A DNA stretch of 64,000 nucleotides from Clostridium_AT radicumherbarum (GCF_045310525.1 NZ_JBJHZY010000001.1:1-64000), one strand, 5' to 3'. Shown: positions 1 through 8,096, counted from the first letter of the stretch. Translations and numbers: made by a program. Notes: generated from the sequence alone by a model not told the origin.

Positions 1-181
1 GGTAGCTATGTTAGGAAGGGATAAACGCTGAAAGCATCTAAGCGTGAAGCCCACCTCAAGATAAGATTTCCCATAGCGTAAGCTAGTAAGACCCCTTGAA
101 GAACACAAGGTTGATAGGTTAGAGGTGTAAGCATGGTGACATGTTCAGCTGACTAATACTAATAGGTCGAGGGCTTGACCA
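1..181 (+). rRNA. 23S ribosomal RNA, 3' end (partial)
   Basis: The first 181 bases match the conserved 3' terminal part of bacterial 23S rRNA, including the stretch gactaatactaataggtcga just before the end. The gene is cut by the window edge. A 5S gene and two tRNA genes follow, so this is the distal part of an rRNA operon. The 3' end is placed by comparison with remembered family sequences and could be off by a few bases. Confidence 0.95.
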
Positions 182-317
182 AATAATTTAATCTGTGCAA
201 TTTTGAGAGATCAAATGTCTAAATGACATTTGATGGGTAATTTAGCCCATGGGAATGGGCGAGTTCAAATTACCCAGTATACAAACTTTCTAATTTCTTA
301 TGTAATGTAAGAAATAG

Positions 318-431
318 TTGGTGATGATGATGCAAAGGTTACACCCGTTCCCATACCGAACACGAAGGTTAAGCTTTGAGATGCCGATGGTACTGCTTGG
401 GCGACTAAGTGGCAGAGTAGGTAATCGCCAA
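318..431 (+). rRNA. rrf: 5S ribosomal RNA
   Basis: The segment contains the universal 5S core cccgttcccataccgaacac and the later gatgccgatggtact. The ends ttggtgat and atcgccaa pair to form helix I, which sets the boundaries and gives 114 nt, the normal size. It lies about 136 nt after the 23S end, as usual for a bacterial rRNA operon. Confidence 0.95.
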
Positions 432-436
432 TAAAT

Positions 437-511
437 GGCTCCTTGGTCAAGCGGTTAAGACACCACCCTTTCACGGTGGTAACAGGGGTTCGATTCCCCT
501 AGGAGTCACCA
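437..511 (+). tRNA. tRNA-Glu (anticodon UUC)
   Basis: A complete cloverleaf can be drawn. The acceptor arm GGCTCCT pairs with AGGAGTC (one G-T), the anticodon stem CCACC/GGTGG has loop CTTTCAC giving anticodon TTC, and the T arm carries GGTTCGATTCC. CCA is encoded at 509-511. It lies 5 nt after the 5S gene and is probably co-transcribed with it. Confidence 0.97.
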
Positions 512-519
512 TATATTAT

Positions 520-603
520 GCAGGCGTGGCGGAAATGGCAGACGCACTAGACTTAGGATCTAGCGCCTACGGCGTGGGGGTTCGACTCCCTTCGCCTGCA
601 CCA
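520..603 (+). tRNA. tRNA-Leu (anticodon UAG)
   Basis: This is a class II tRNA of 84 nt with a long variable arm (gcgcctacggcgt region). The acceptor arm is GCAGGCG/CGCCTGC, the anticodon stem is CTAGA/TCTAG with loop CTTAGGA, so the anticodon is TAG (leucine, CUN codons). CCA is encoded. It is the last gene of the rRNA-tRNA unit and is followed at once by a terminator. Confidence 0.97.
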
Positions 604-608
604 AAGTT

Positions 609-655
609 AAGAACTTCTTGAGATTATTTTTTAAGAAGTTCTTTTCTTTATTTTA
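609..655 (+). terminator. Intrinsic terminator of the rRNA-tRNA operon
   Basis: aagaacttctt (609-619) and aagaagttctt (633-643) form an 11-bp stem, followed by a T-rich run (tttctttatttt). It separates the tRNA genes from the ribosomal protein operon promoter. Confidence 0.9.
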
Positions 656-703
656 AATGAATATGCTTAATTTCTCTACGGTATGACAAGAATAAAAAAA
701 TAC

Positions 704-732
704 TTGTCAAAGAAATAGTTCTATTGTATAAT
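704..732 (+). promoter_or_regulatory. Sigma-A promoter of the S10 operon
   Basis: TTGTCA (704-709) and TATAAT (727-732) are separated by exactly 17 bp, a near-consensus vegetative promoter. Transcription should start near 739-740. It is the only clear strong promoter seen before rpsJ, so it probably drives much of the superoperon. Confidence 0.85.
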
Positions 733-739
733 ATAATAG

Positions 740-925
740 TTGCGATGTTATAACAGCGATGAAGCAAGAGGTAGCCGACTTCCGGGAAATTCTTTGCTGA
801 GTATGCTTGGTCAAGAACTAAGCGACGGAGTTTTGTAAAGTGTTTATTGCGTTTTCTTATATGAAACACCCGGAGCAGTTTACGGAACATCCGCTGTTGT
901 GCGTAGGAAGTAAAGCGTGCGATGA
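740..925 (+). other. Long 5' leader of the S10 operon
   Basis: About 200 nt separate the predicted transcription start from the rpsJ start. The segment is less A/T-rich than ordinary spacers in this window and contains self-complementary parts, for example gtgttt (840-845) with aaacac (864-869). No ORF with a ribosome binding site is visible. Long leaders of ribosomal protein operons often bind a product protein, but I do not recognise this one as a named family, so autoregulation is only an inference. Confidence 0.4.
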
Positions 926-942
926 AAAGGAGGGAAAATAAA

Positions 943-1251
943 ATGGCAAAACAAAAAATCAGAATCAGGTTAAAGGCTTTTGATCACAATATATTGGATC
1001 AATCAGCTGAAAAAATCGTTGAAACTGCAAAATCAACAGGAGCTAAGGTGGCTGGACCAGTTCCACTACCAACTGAAAAAGATGTTATTACAATCTTAAG
1101 AGCTCCACATAAGTACAAAGATTCAAGAGAGCAGTTCGAAATTAGAACACATAAGAGATTAATAGACATAATCAGTCCATCACCAAAGACTGTTGATGCT
1201 CTAATGAGATTAGACTTGCCAGCAGGTGTTGATATTGAAATAAAACTTTAG
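943..1251 (+). CDS. rpsJ: 30S ribosomal protein S10
   Basis: This 102-residue protein has the S10 sequence from MAKQKIRIRLKAFDHN onward, the normal length. S10 sits in the 30S head and, in other bacteria, also takes part in antitermination with NusB. An upstream in-frame ATG at 922 would add seven residues not seen in the family. The AAAGGAGGG site directly before 943 supports the shorter start. It is the first gene of the operon and is followed after 83 nt by rplC. Confidence 0.97.
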   Translation: MAKQKIRIRLKAFDHNILDQSAEKIVETAKSTGAKVAGPVPLPTEKDVITILRAPHKYKDSREQFEIRTHKRLIDIISPSPKTVDALMRLDLPAGVDIEIKL

Positions 1252-1271
1252 TCGTACATAAGATTGTACGA
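1252..1271 (+). other. Hairpin directly after the rpsJ stop
   Basis: tcgtaca (1252-1258) and tgtacga (1265-1271) form a perfect 7-bp stem immediately after the rpsJ stop codon. A second small stem, gattgc/gcaatc, lies at 1291-1305. Neither is followed by a T-run, so they are not classical terminators. They could influence mRNA processing between rpsJ and rplC (inference). Confidence 0.45.
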
Positions 1272-1334
1272 AATTAATTTGAACTATTATGATTGCTAGG
1301 CAATCCGCTAATATGTTTAGGAGGTGCAAAGGTT

Positions 1335-1964
1335 ATGAAAAAAGCTATACTAGGTAAAAAGCTTGGTATGACTCAAATATTTGATGAAAACGGAAAAGTA
1401 ATTCCAGTTACTGTTGTTGAAGCAGGACCATGCGTTGTAATTCAGAAGAAAACTGTTGAAAATGATGGTTATGAAGCAATACAGGTAGGTTTTGGTGAAG
1501 TAAGAGAAAGTTTAAGAAACAAGCCAATGAAGGGACACTTCACAAAGGCAGGGGTTTCCTTAAAAAGATATGTAAAGGAATTAAGACTTGAAAATTCCGC
1601 AGAATATGAGGTTGGTCAGGAAATAAAGGCTGACGTATTTGCAGCAGGAGATAAAGTTGACGTTTCAGGAATATCAAAAGGAAAAGGATTTGCTGGAGTT
1701 ATAAAAAGATGGAACTTCCATAGAGGACCTGAGACTCACGGATCTAAATTCCATAGAGCTGTTGGTTCAATGGGTGCATCATCTTATCCATCAAGAACAT
1801 TTAAAAATAAAAAAATGCCAGGACACATGGGTAATGTTAATACTACAGTATTAAATCTAAAAGTTGCAAAGGTAATGCCAGAAAAGAATTTAATTCTTAT
1901 CAAAGGTGGAATACCTGGTCCAAATAAGGGTTTAGTAGTAATCAAAAACTCTGTTAAAGCTTAA
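1335..1964 (+). CDS. rplC: 50S ribosomal protein L3
   Basis: The 209-residue product starts MKKAILGKKLGMTQIF, typical of L3, and carries the conserved central loop region RWNFHRGPETHGSKFHRAVGS close to the peptidyl transferase centre. The open frame extends upstream to 1293, but AGGAGGTG at 1319-1326 is correctly spaced for the ATG at 1335 and the upstream residues do not look like L3. rplD follows after 25 nt. Confidence 0.97.
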   Translation: MKKAILGKKLGMTQIFDENGKVIPVTVVEAGPCVVIQKKTVENDGYEAIQVGFGEVRESLRNKPMKGHFTKAGVSLKRYVKELRLENSAEYEVGQEIKADVFAAGDKVDVSGISKGKGFAGVIKRWNFHRGPETHGSKFHRAVGSMGASSYPSRTFKNKKMPGHMGNVNTTVLNLKVAKVMPEKNLILIKGGIPGPNKGLVVIKNSVKA

Positions 1965-1989
1965 GTTTTGGTAGAAAGGAGGATACAGA

Positions 1990-2610
1990 ATGCCTACAGT
2001 AGGATTGTTTAATAAAGAAGGACAAAAAGTTGGAGATATCCAATTATCAGAAAACATATTTGCTGCTCCAATTAACACATATGCAATGCATCAAGTTGTT
2101 GTTGCTCAGCTTGCAAATAAAAGACAGGGAACTCAATCAGCAAAGACTAGAGCTGAAGTTTCTGGAGGTGGTATAAAGCCTTGGAGACAAAAGGGAACTG
2201 GTAGAGCTAGACAAGGTTCAACAAGATCACCACAATGGATTCATGGTGGTATTGTATTTGCACCAAAGCCAAGAGATTATAGTATGTCAATACCTAAGAA
2301 AATGAGAAGAGTTGCACTAAAAGCTGCTTTATCAACAAAGGTTGTTGACAATAACCTAATTGTTTTAGAGAGCTTAGAGTTAGCTGCCCCTAAGACTAAG
2401 GAAGTTGCTGCAATGCTTAATGCTTTTGATGTAAAGAAAACATTAATAATTACTGCAGAAGTAAATGAAAATGTTTATAAGTCAGCAAGAAATATTGAAG
2501 GTGTAGAAATTATACCAGTTAATAATATTAATGTTTATGACTTATTAAAATATGAAAAATGCATAGTTACTAAAGATGCTGTATCTAAGATTGAGGAGGT
2601 GTATGCATAA
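1990..2610 (+). CDS. rplD: 50S ribosomal protein L4
   Basis: L4 of 206 residues. The extended loop that reaches into the peptide exit tunnel is visible as the Gly/Arg-rich stretch GGIKPWRQKGTGRARQGSTR (around residues 60-80). In E. coli L4 represses its own operon; whether that holds here is not shown by the sequence. An AAGGAGGA site precedes the ATG, and the stop codon shares one base with the rplW start, which suggests translational coupling. Confidence 0.97.
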   Translation: MPTVGLFNKEGQKVGDIQLSENIFAAPINTYAMHQVVVAQLANKRQGTQSAKTRAEVSGGGIKPWRQKGTGRARQGSTRSPQWIHGGIVFAPKPRDYSMSIPKKMRRVALKAALSTKVVDNNLIVLESLELAAPKTKEVAAMLNAFDVKKTLIITAEVNENVYKSARNIEGVEIIPVNNINVYDLLKYEKCIVTKDAVSKIEEVYA

Positions 2611-2903
2611 TGAAGCTAACTAATTATGATATTATTAGAAGACCAGTAATAACTGAAAAAAGTATGGCTTCTATGTCAGATAAAAAATACACTTTCATAG
2701 TTGACGTACATGCAAATAAAACTATGGTAAAAAGTGCAATTGAAGATGTTTTCGGTGTAAAAGTTGATGAAGTTAAAGTTATGAACATCATGGGTAAGAA
2801 CAAAAGAGTTGGTGTTCATATGGGTAAGAGACCAGATTACAAGAAAGCTATTGTTAAATTAACTGCAGATAGCAAATCAATAGAGTTCTTTGAAGGAATG
2901 TAA
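2610..2903 (+). CDS. rplW: 50S ribosomal protein L23
   Basis: L23 of 97 residues, recognised from the N-terminal pattern YDIIRRPVITEKSM and the loop region near VGVHMGKRPDYKKAIV. L23 lies at the tunnel exit and is the docking site of trigger factor and SRP. The ATG overlaps the rplD TAA by one base, and its ribosome binding site GAGGAGG is inside the end of rplD. Confidence 0.96.
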   Translation: MKLTNYDIIRRPVITEKSMASMSDKKYTFIVDVHANKTMVKSAIEDVFGVKVDEVKVMNIMGKNKRVGVHMGKRPDYKKAIVKLTADSKSIEFFEGM

Positions 2904-2961
2904 TTAATAATGCAGGTATTGGCTGAGCGCCAGAAAAGCTAAAAGAAGGAGGGAATCACGA

Positions 2962-3795
2962 ATGGCAGTTAAAAAGTTTAATCCTACCACACCTTCTAGA
3001 AGACAAATGACTATGCCTACTTTCGAAGAGATAACAACAGACATACCAGAAAAATCTCTTCTTGTAGCAAAAAAGAAGACTGCAGGTAGAAATAATCAAG
3101 GTAAAATAACTGTTAGACATCACGGTGGTGGTGCAAAACAAAAATATAGATTAATTGATTTCAAAAGAGATAAGGATGGTATTCCAGCAAAGGTTACTAC
3201 AGTAGAATACGATCCAAATAGATCAGCATATATAGCACTTGTTACTTATGCTGATGGTGAAAAGAGATACATCATTGCTCCAGTAGGACTTAAGGTTGGA
3301 GATAAAGTTGTATCTGGTGCTGATTCTGATATAGTTGTTGGTAATACATTACCATTAAAGAATATACCAGTAGGTACTATAATTCACAACATTGAATTAA
3401 CAGCTGGTAAAGGAGCACAACTAGTAAGAAGTGCAGGTGCTTCAGCACAGCTTATGGCTAAGGAAGGAAATTATGCAACTCTAAGACTTCCAAGCGGCGA
3501 AATGAGATATGTTCGTATTGAATGCAGAGCTACAATCGGTACAGTTTCAAACTTAACTCATGAAATTGTTAACCTTGGTAATGCAGGAAGAAAGAGGCAC
3601 TTAGGTGTTAGACCAACTGTTAGAGGATCTGTTATGAATCCTAATGACCATCCACATGGTGGTGGAGAAGGTAAATCTCCAATAGGTCATCCAGGACCAC
3701 TTACTCCATGGGGCAAACCAGCTCTTGGTTATAAGACTAGAAAGCATAAGAAGTACTCTGATAGATTAATAGTTAAGAGAAGGAATACTAAATAA
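2962..3795 (+). CDS. rplB: 50S ribosomal protein L2
   Basis: L2 of 277 residues, full length. The conserved C-terminal region NPNDHPHGGGEGKSPIGHPG contains the histidine important for peptidyl transferase function in E. coli. L2 is needed for subunit association. The gene follows rplW after 58 nt, with a strong GAAGGAGGG site. The stop codon lies inside the left arm of a large hairpin (3791-3832). Confidence 0.97.
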   Translation: MAVKKFNPTTPSRRQMTMPTFEEITTDIPEKSLLVAKKKTAGRNNQGKITVRHHGGGAKQKYRLIDFKRDKDGIPAKVTTVEYDPNRSAYIALVTYADGEKRYIIAPVGLKVGDKVVSGADSDIVVGNTLPLKNIPVGTIIHNIELTAGKGAQLVRSAGASAQLMAKEGNYATLRLPSGEMRYVRIECRATIGTVSNLTHEIVNLGNAGRKRHLGVRPTVRGSVMNPNDHPHGGGEGKSPIGHPGPLTPWGKPALGYKTRKHKKYSDRLIVKRRNTK

Positions 3796-3832
3796 TTTAG
3801 AAGAGAATGTTTAATTCTCTTCCTAAATTATT
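3791..3832 (+). other. Long hairpin between rplB and rpsS
   Basis: Bases 3791-3808 pair with 3814-3832 through an 18-bp stem with one bulged C and a 5-nt loop (gttta). The left arm starts inside the rplB stop codon. No T-run follows, and rpsS with its own GGGAGG site begins 40 nt later. This is too strong to be chance in A/T-rich DNA. It may mark RNA processing or partial attenuation in the operon (inference). Confidence 0.7.
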
Positions 3833-3871
3833 GTCTAATATAAGATGGTAGAATGAAGGGAGGCAATATCT

Positions 3872-4156
3872 GTGAGTAGATCAGTTAAGAAAGGACCTTT
3901 TGTTCATGAGGGATTATTAAAGAAAATAAATGAAATGAACAAAGTTGGAGAAAAGAAAGTTATTAAGACATGGTCTAGAAGTTCAACTATATTTCCACAA
4001 ATGATTGGTCATACAATAGCTGTACATGATGGAAGAAAGCACGTTCCTGTTTACATATCAGAAGATATGGTAGGGCACAAGTTAGGAGAATTTGTACTAA
4101 CTAGAACTTATAGAGGTCATGTAGATAGAACAGAAAAGAAGACTGGAATAAAATAG
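3872..4156 (+). CDS. rpsS: 30S ribosomal protein S19
   Basis: S19 of 94 residues, beginning SRSVKKGPFVHEGLLKKI, with the typical WSRSSTIFPQMIGHTIAVHDG core. It binds the 3' domain of 16S rRNA in the 30S head next to S13. Translation starts at GTG (3872) behind GAAGGGAGG. The gene lies 76 nt after rplB and 23 nt before rplV. Confidence 0.97.
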   Translation: MSRSVKKGPFVHEGLLKKINEMNKVGEKKVIKTWSRSSTIFPQMIGHTIAVHDGRKHVPVYISEDMVGHKLGEFVLTRTYRGHVDRTEKKTGIK

Positions 4157-4179
4157 TCTTGGGAAGGAGGTCACAATCA

Positions 4180-4515
4180 ATGGAAGCTAAAGCTATTGCA
4201 AAATATATAAGAATGTCTCCAATGAAGGTTGGAATTGTTCTTGATCTAGTAAGAAATAAGAATGTTAAAGAAGCTTTTGCTATATTACAATACACTCCGA
4301 AGGATGCTGCTGTAGTAGTTAATAAACTATTAAAATCTGTTGTAGCTAATGCGGAAAATAATTTAAACTTAGACGTTAATAGACTATATGTGGCTGAAGC
4401 ATATGTAGGTCAAGGACCAGTATTAAAAAGGTTTAGACCACATGCACAAGGAAGAGCTTTCAGCATAAAGAAGAGAACAAGTCACATAACTCTAGTAGTT
4501 AAAGAAAGAGCGTAA
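4180..4515 (+). CDS. rplV: 50S ribosomal protein L22
   Basis: L22 of 111 residues, starting MEAKAIAKYIRMSPMKV. Its beta-hairpin loop (region PRAQGRA-like, seen here as RFRPHAQGRAFSIKKRTSH) lines the exit tunnel and is the known site of macrolide-resistance changes; nothing unusual is seen. The open frame extends up to 4159, but GGAAGGAGG at 4162-4170 fits only the ATG at 4180. Confidence 0.97.
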   Translation: MEAKAIAKYIRMSPMKVGIVLDLVRNKNVKEAFAILQYTPKDAAVVVNKLLKSVVANAENNLNLDVNRLYVAEAYVGQGPVLKRFRPHAQGRAFSIKKRTSHITLVVKERA

Positions 4516-4531
4516 GAAGGAGGGATATCTA

Positions 4532-5197
4532 GTGGGACAAAAAGTACATCCACACGGACTAAGAGTTGGTGTAATAAAAGATTGGGATGCTAAATGGTAT
4601 GCTAATAACAAAAACTTTTCAGATTATATTATAGAAGATAATAAAATTAGAGAATTTGTAAAAGCAAAACTATTCCAATCAGGAATATCAAAAATAGAAA
4701 TAGAAAGAGCTGCTAAGAGAGTTAAACTTAACATATTTACTGCAAAACCTGGTATGGTTATTGGTAAAGGTGGCCAAGGAATTGAAGCACTAAAAAAAGA
4801 GTTAATTTCTATGGTTGGAGATAAAACACTTTTAATTAACATTGTTGAAGTGAAAAATCCTGAGACTGAAGCTCAATTAATGGCTGAGAATATTGCTCAA
4901 CAATTAGAAAAAAGAATAGCTTTTAGAAGAGCAATGAAACAAACTATTCAAAGAGCAATGAAGCAAGGAGTTAAGGGAGTTAAAACTGAGTGTTCTGGAA
5001 GACTTGGCGGAGCTGAAATTGCAAGGTCTGAAAGATATCATGAAGGAACAATTCCACTACAAACTTTAAGAGCTGATATAAATTATGGATTTGCAGAAGC
5101 TGACACTACCTATGGAAAAATAGGAGTTAAGGTTTGGGTTTATAAAGGAGAAGTACTTCCAACAAAGAAAGTTAATAAGGAAGTAGCTAACGCATAA
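4532..5197 (+). CDS. rpsC: 30S ribosomal protein S3
   Basis: S3 of 221 residues, with N-terminal MGQKVHPHGLRVGVIKDW and the KH-domain motif VIGKGGQGIEALKKEL. S3 lines the mRNA entry channel. The start is GTG at 4532, after AAGAAGGAGGG. It sits 16 nt behind rplV and 17 nt before rplP. Confidence 0.97.
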   Translation: MGQKVHPHGLRVGVIKDWDAKWYANNKNFSDYIIEDNKIREFVKAKLFQSGISKIEIERAAKRVKLNIFTAKPGMVIGKGGQGIEALKKELISMVGDKTLLINIVEVKNPETEAQLMAENIAQQLEKRIAFRRAMKQTIQRAMKQGVKGVKTECSGRLGGAEIARSERYHEGTIPLQTLRADINYGFAEADTTYGKIGVKVWVYKGEVLPTKKVNKEVANA

Positions 5198-5214
5198 GGA
5201 AGGAGGATTACGAT

Positions 5215-5658
5215 ATGTTAATGCCTAAAAGAGTTAAACATCGTAAGGTTCAACGCGGCAATATGAGAGGAAAAGCTACAAGAGGAAACTTTATAGCTTA
5301 CGGAGATTTTGCCATTCAAGCTACTGAACCAGGATGGATTACAAGTAATCAAATTGAATCTGCGAGAATTGCAATAAATAGATATGTTAAAAGAGGGGGA
5401 AAACTTTGGATAAAGATTTTCCCAGATAAACCAGTTACTGAAAAGCCAGCTGAAACTCGTATGGGTTCCGGTAAAGGTTCACCAGAATTCTGGGTAGCAG
5501 TTGTTAAACCAGGAAGAGTTTTATTTGAATTATCAGGTGTGTCTGAAGAAGTTGCTAGAGAAGCAATGAGACTTGCATCACACAAACTTCCAGTTTCAAC
5601 TAAGTTTGTTACTAGAAGAGATTTTGAGGAAATGGGTGGTGAGATTAATGAAGGCTAA
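5215..5658 (+). CDS. rplP: 50S ribosomal protein L16
   Basis: L16 of 147 residues, starting MLMPKRVKHRKVQRGNMRG, aligned with the start of well-known Bacillus L16. It contacts 23S rRNA near the A site. GGAAGGAGG precedes the ATG at 5215; the second ATG at 5221 is spaced less well. The 3' end overlaps rpmC by 11 nt. Confidence 0.97.
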   Translation: MLMPKRVKHRKVQRGNMRGKATRGNFIAYGDFAIQATEPGWITSNQIESARIAINRYVKRGGKLWIKIFPDKPVTEKPAETRMGSGKGSPEFWVAVVKPGRVLFELSGVSEEVAREAMRLASHKLPVSTKFVTRRDFEEMGGEINEG

Positions 5659-5860
5659 TGAGTTAAGAGATATTAGAGAAAATACTCCTCAAGATTTATC
5701 AGAAAAATTAAATAGCCTAAAAGCTGAGTTATTTAACTTAAGATTTCAACTAGCTACTGGGCAACTTGAAAATCCAATGAGAATTAGAGAAGTTAAAAAA
5801 TCCATAGCCCAAATTAAGACCATCCTTAGGGAAGCTGAATTAAGGGCATTAAGACAGTAA
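5648..5860 (+). CDS. rpmC: 50S ribosomal protein L29
   Basis: L29 of 70 residues: MKANELRDIRENTPQDLSEK, then a helical hairpin ending ARRE-like as SIAQIKTILREAELRA. It packs beside L23 at the tunnel exit. The start at 5648 is inside the end of rplP (GAAATGGGTGGTGAG upstream serves as ribosome binding site), giving an 11-nt overlap and probable coupling. The longer open frame from 5573 encodes no family sequence. Confidence 0.96.
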   Translation: MKANELRDIRENTPQDLSEKLNSLKAELFNLRFQLATGQLENPMRIREVKKSIAQIKTILREAELRALRQ

Positions 5861-5882
5861 TACTGGAAGGAGGAGTGTCCAA

Positions 5883-6137
5883 GTGGAAAGAGGAATAAGA
5901 AAATCAAAAATCGGTAGAGTTGTTTCAGATAAAATGGATAAGACAGTAGTTGTTGCTGTTGAAACGAAAGTACGTCATCCACTATATGGTAAGACAATGA
6001 ATAGAACTACTAAGTTTAAAGTTCATGATGAGAATAATGAAGCAAAATTAAATGATAGAGTTTTAATAATGGAAACAAGACCATTATCAAAGGATAAAAG
6101 ATGGAGACTTGTTGAAATAGTTGAGAAAGCTAAATAG
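5883..6137 (+). CDS. rpsQ: 30S ribosomal protein S17
   Basis: S17 of 84 residues, OB-fold primary binder of 16S rRNA, recognised by GRVVSDKMDKTVVVAVETKV and HPLYGKTMNRTTKFKVHDE. The start is GTG at 5883 after GGAAGGAGG. It follows rpmC by 22 nt. Confidence 0.96.
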   Translation: MERGIRKSKIGRVVSDKMDKTVVVAVETKVRHPLYGKTMNRTTKFKVHDENNEAKLNDRVLIMETRPLSKDKRWRLVEIVEKAK

Positions 6138-6164
6138 CTTTAACACTGAAAGGAGGGTATTTAC

Positions 6165-6533
6165 ATGATACAGCAACAAACAATGTTAAAGGTAGCTGAT
6201 AACACTGGTGCAAAGGAAATTATGTGCATTAGAGTTTTAGGTGGATCTTGGAGAAAGTATGGAAACATTGGTGATGTAATAGTTGCTAGCGTTAAAAGTG
6301 CAACACCAGGCGGAGTTGTTAAAAAAGGTGATGTGGTAAAGGCAGTAATTGTTAGATCTGTAAAAGGATTAAGAAGAGCTGACGGATCCTATATAAAGTT
6401 TGACGAAAATGCAGCAGTTATAATAAAAGATGATAAACAGCCAAAGGGGACTCGTATCTTTGGACCTGTTGCTAGGGAGCTAAGGGATAAAGAATATACA
6501 AAGATTCTTTCATTAGCACCTGAAGTTCTATAA
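6165..6533 (+). CDS. rplN: 50S ribosomal protein L14
   Basis: L14 of 122 residues, full length, with the highly conserved MIQQQTMLKVADNTGAKEI start and GTRIFGPVARELRDKEY near the end. L14 forms an intersubunit bridge with 16S rRNA and is the target of the ribosomal silencing factor RsfS. GAAAGGAGGG precedes the ATG. Confidence 0.97.
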   Translation: MIQQQTMLKVADNTGAKEIMCIRVLGGSWRKYGNIGDVIVASVKSATPGGVVKKGDVVKAVIVRSVKGLRRADGSYIKFDENAAVIIKDDKQPKGTRIFGPVARELRDKEYTKILSLAPEVL

Positions 6534-6551
6534 GACAGGGAGGTGGCTATA

Positions 6552-6875
6552 ATGGAAAATAATAAATTACATGTTAGAAAAAAAGATACTGTAATGGTTA
6601 TATCAGGTAAGGACAAAGGCAAAGTTGGCGAAGTTCTAGCAGTATTACCTAAGACAGGTAAAGTTCTAATAAAAGGTGTTAATATAATTAGCAAGCATAC
6701 AAAACCAAGCAAAACAAATATGCAGGGTGGAATTGTTAAGAAAGAAGCACCAATATTTAGTTCTAAAGTTATGTTATATTGCAATCACTGCAAGAATGTA
6801 ACAAGAATAAGCCATAAGATACTTGATGATGGAACTAAAGTTAGAGTATGTAAGAAGTGCGGAGAAACATTTTAA
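6552..6875 (+). CDS. rplX: 50S ribosomal protein L24
   Basis: L24 of 107 residues with an N-terminal KOW motif (VMVISGKDKGKVGEVLAVLP), which initiates 50S assembly. The C-terminal part holds two CxxC pairs (CNHC and CKKC), a possible zinc ribbon. The frame could start at GTG 6543, but that codon lies within the AGGGAGGTGG ribosome binding site, so ATG 6552 is preferred. Confidence 0.96.
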   Translation: MENNKLHVRKKDTVMVISGKDKGKVGEVLAVLPKTGKVLIKGVNIISKHTKPSKTNMQGGIVKKEAPIFSSKVMLYCNHCKNVTRISHKILDDGTKVRVCKKCGETF

Positions 6876-6897
6876 TGTTTGAAAGGAGGTATAACTA

Positions 6898-7440
6898 ATG
6901 GTTCCTAGACTACAAGAAAAATATGAAAAAGAAGTTGTTCCAGCTTTAATGGAAAAGTTTGGATATAAAAATATAATGGAAGTTCCAAAGCTTGATAAAG
7001 TTGTTGTAAATATGGGCGTTGGAGAAGCAAAAGAAAACGCAAAGGTTCTTGAATCAGCTATGGCTGATATGCAATTAATTACTGGCCAAAAGCCAATATT
7101 AACAAGAGCTAAAAAATCAGTAGCAAACTTCAAAATAAGACAAAACATGCCAATAGGCTGTAAGGTTACTCTAAGAAAGAGCAGAATGTTTGAATTTGCT
7201 GATAAGCTTATGAATGTAGCTTTGCCAAGAGTTAGAGACTTTAGAGGAATTTCAGATAAGTCTTTTGATGGAAGAGGAAATTACTCCTTAGGTATTAAGG
7301 AACAGTTAATTTTCCCAGAAGTTGAATATGATAAAATTGACAAAGTAAGAGGTATGGATATAATATTTGTTACTACTGCGAAGACTGACGAGGAAGCAAG
7401 AGAATTATTAAGATTCCTTGGAATGCCATTTGCTCAGTAA
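6898..7440 (+). CDS. rplE: 50S ribosomal protein L5
   Basis: L5 of 180 residues: MVPRLQEKYEKEVVPALMEK, then KVVVNMGVGEA and GQKPILTRAKKSVANFK, all family-typical. L5 binds 5S rRNA and contacts the P-site tRNA. GAAAGGAGG precedes the ATG. rpsN follows after 16 nt. Confidence 0.97.
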   Translation: MVPRLQEKYEKEVVPALMEKFGYKNIMEVPKLDKVVVNMGVGEAKENAKVLESAMADMQLITGQKPILTRAKKSVANFKIRQNMPIGCKVTLRKSRMFEFADKLMNVALPRVRDFRGISDKSFDGRGNYSLGIKEQLIFPEVEYDKIDKVRGMDIIFVTTAKTDEEARELLRFLGMPFAQ

Positions 7441-7456
7441 TTAAGGAGGGAAAAAC

Positions 7457-7642
7457 GTGGCACGTAAAGCTTTGATAGAAAAGTGGAATAAAGAGCCTAA
7501 GTATTCAACTAGAGCTTACACTAGATGCAGAATTTGTGGAAGACCACATGCTGTATTAAAAAAATTTGGAATATGCCGTATTTGTTTTAGAGAGCTTGCA
7601 TACAAAGGTCAAATACCTGGATGTAAGAAAGCAAGCTGGTAA
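7457..7642 (+). CDS. rpsN: 30S ribosomal protein S14, zinc-binding (C+) form
   Basis: S14 of 61 residues, the short form with four zinc ligands in two pairs (CRIC and CRIC). Many bacteria also hold a zinc-free paralogue used under zinc starvation; none is in this window. The start is GTG at 7457 after TTAAGGAGGG. Confidence 0.97.
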   Translation: MARKALIEKWNKEPKYSTRAYTRCRICGRPHAVLKKFGICRICFRELAYKGQIPGCKKASW

Positions 7643-7675
7643 TAGAACTTATTGAATGAAAGGAGGCACAAATCA

Positions 7676-8074
7676 ATGGCAATGACAGATCCTATTGCAG
7701 ATTTACTAACCCGTATTAGAAATGCTAATGTGGTTAGACATGAAATGGTAGAAATTCCGTCTTCAAATATAAAGAAGGCTGTTGCAAATATAATGCTACA
7801 AGAAGGATATCTTAAAAACATAGAGGAATATAATGATGGTTCCGTACCTATGTTAAGACTTACAATGAAATATGGTGCTAATAAGCAAAGAACAATAACA
7901 GGACTTAGAAGAATTTCTAAGCCAGGACTTAGAGTTTATTGTGGAAAAGATGAGACTCCAAAGGTGCTAAATGGACTAGGAGTTGCAGTAATTTCTACTT
8001 CTAAGGGAATCCTTACTGATAGAGATGCAAGAAAATTAGGACTAGGTGGAGAAGTTATCTGCTACATCTGGTAG
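7676..8074 (+). CDS. rpsH: 30S ribosomal protein S8
   Basis: S8 of 132 residues with N-terminal MTDPIADLLTRIRNAN and C-terminal GLGVAVISTSKGILTDRDAR. It is a primary 16S binder and, in E. coli, the spc operon repressor. AAAGGAGG fits the ATG at 7676 (MAMTDP...); the extension upstream to 7652 is not family-like. Gap to rpsN is 33 nt. Confidence 0.97.
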   Translation: MAMTDPIADLLTRIRNANVVRHEMVEIPSSNIKKAVANIMLQEGYLKNIEEYNDGSVPMLRLTMKYGANKQRTITGLRRISKPGLRVYCGKDETPKVLNGLGVAVISTSKGILTDRDARKLGLGGEVICYIW

Positions 8075-8096
8075 TTTAACAGAGGAGGTGTAATCA

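Noticed and set aside
648..890. Leftward 80-codon frame in the S10 leader
   Set aside because: It runs antisense through the promoter and leader, has no ribosome binding site and no protein-like composition.
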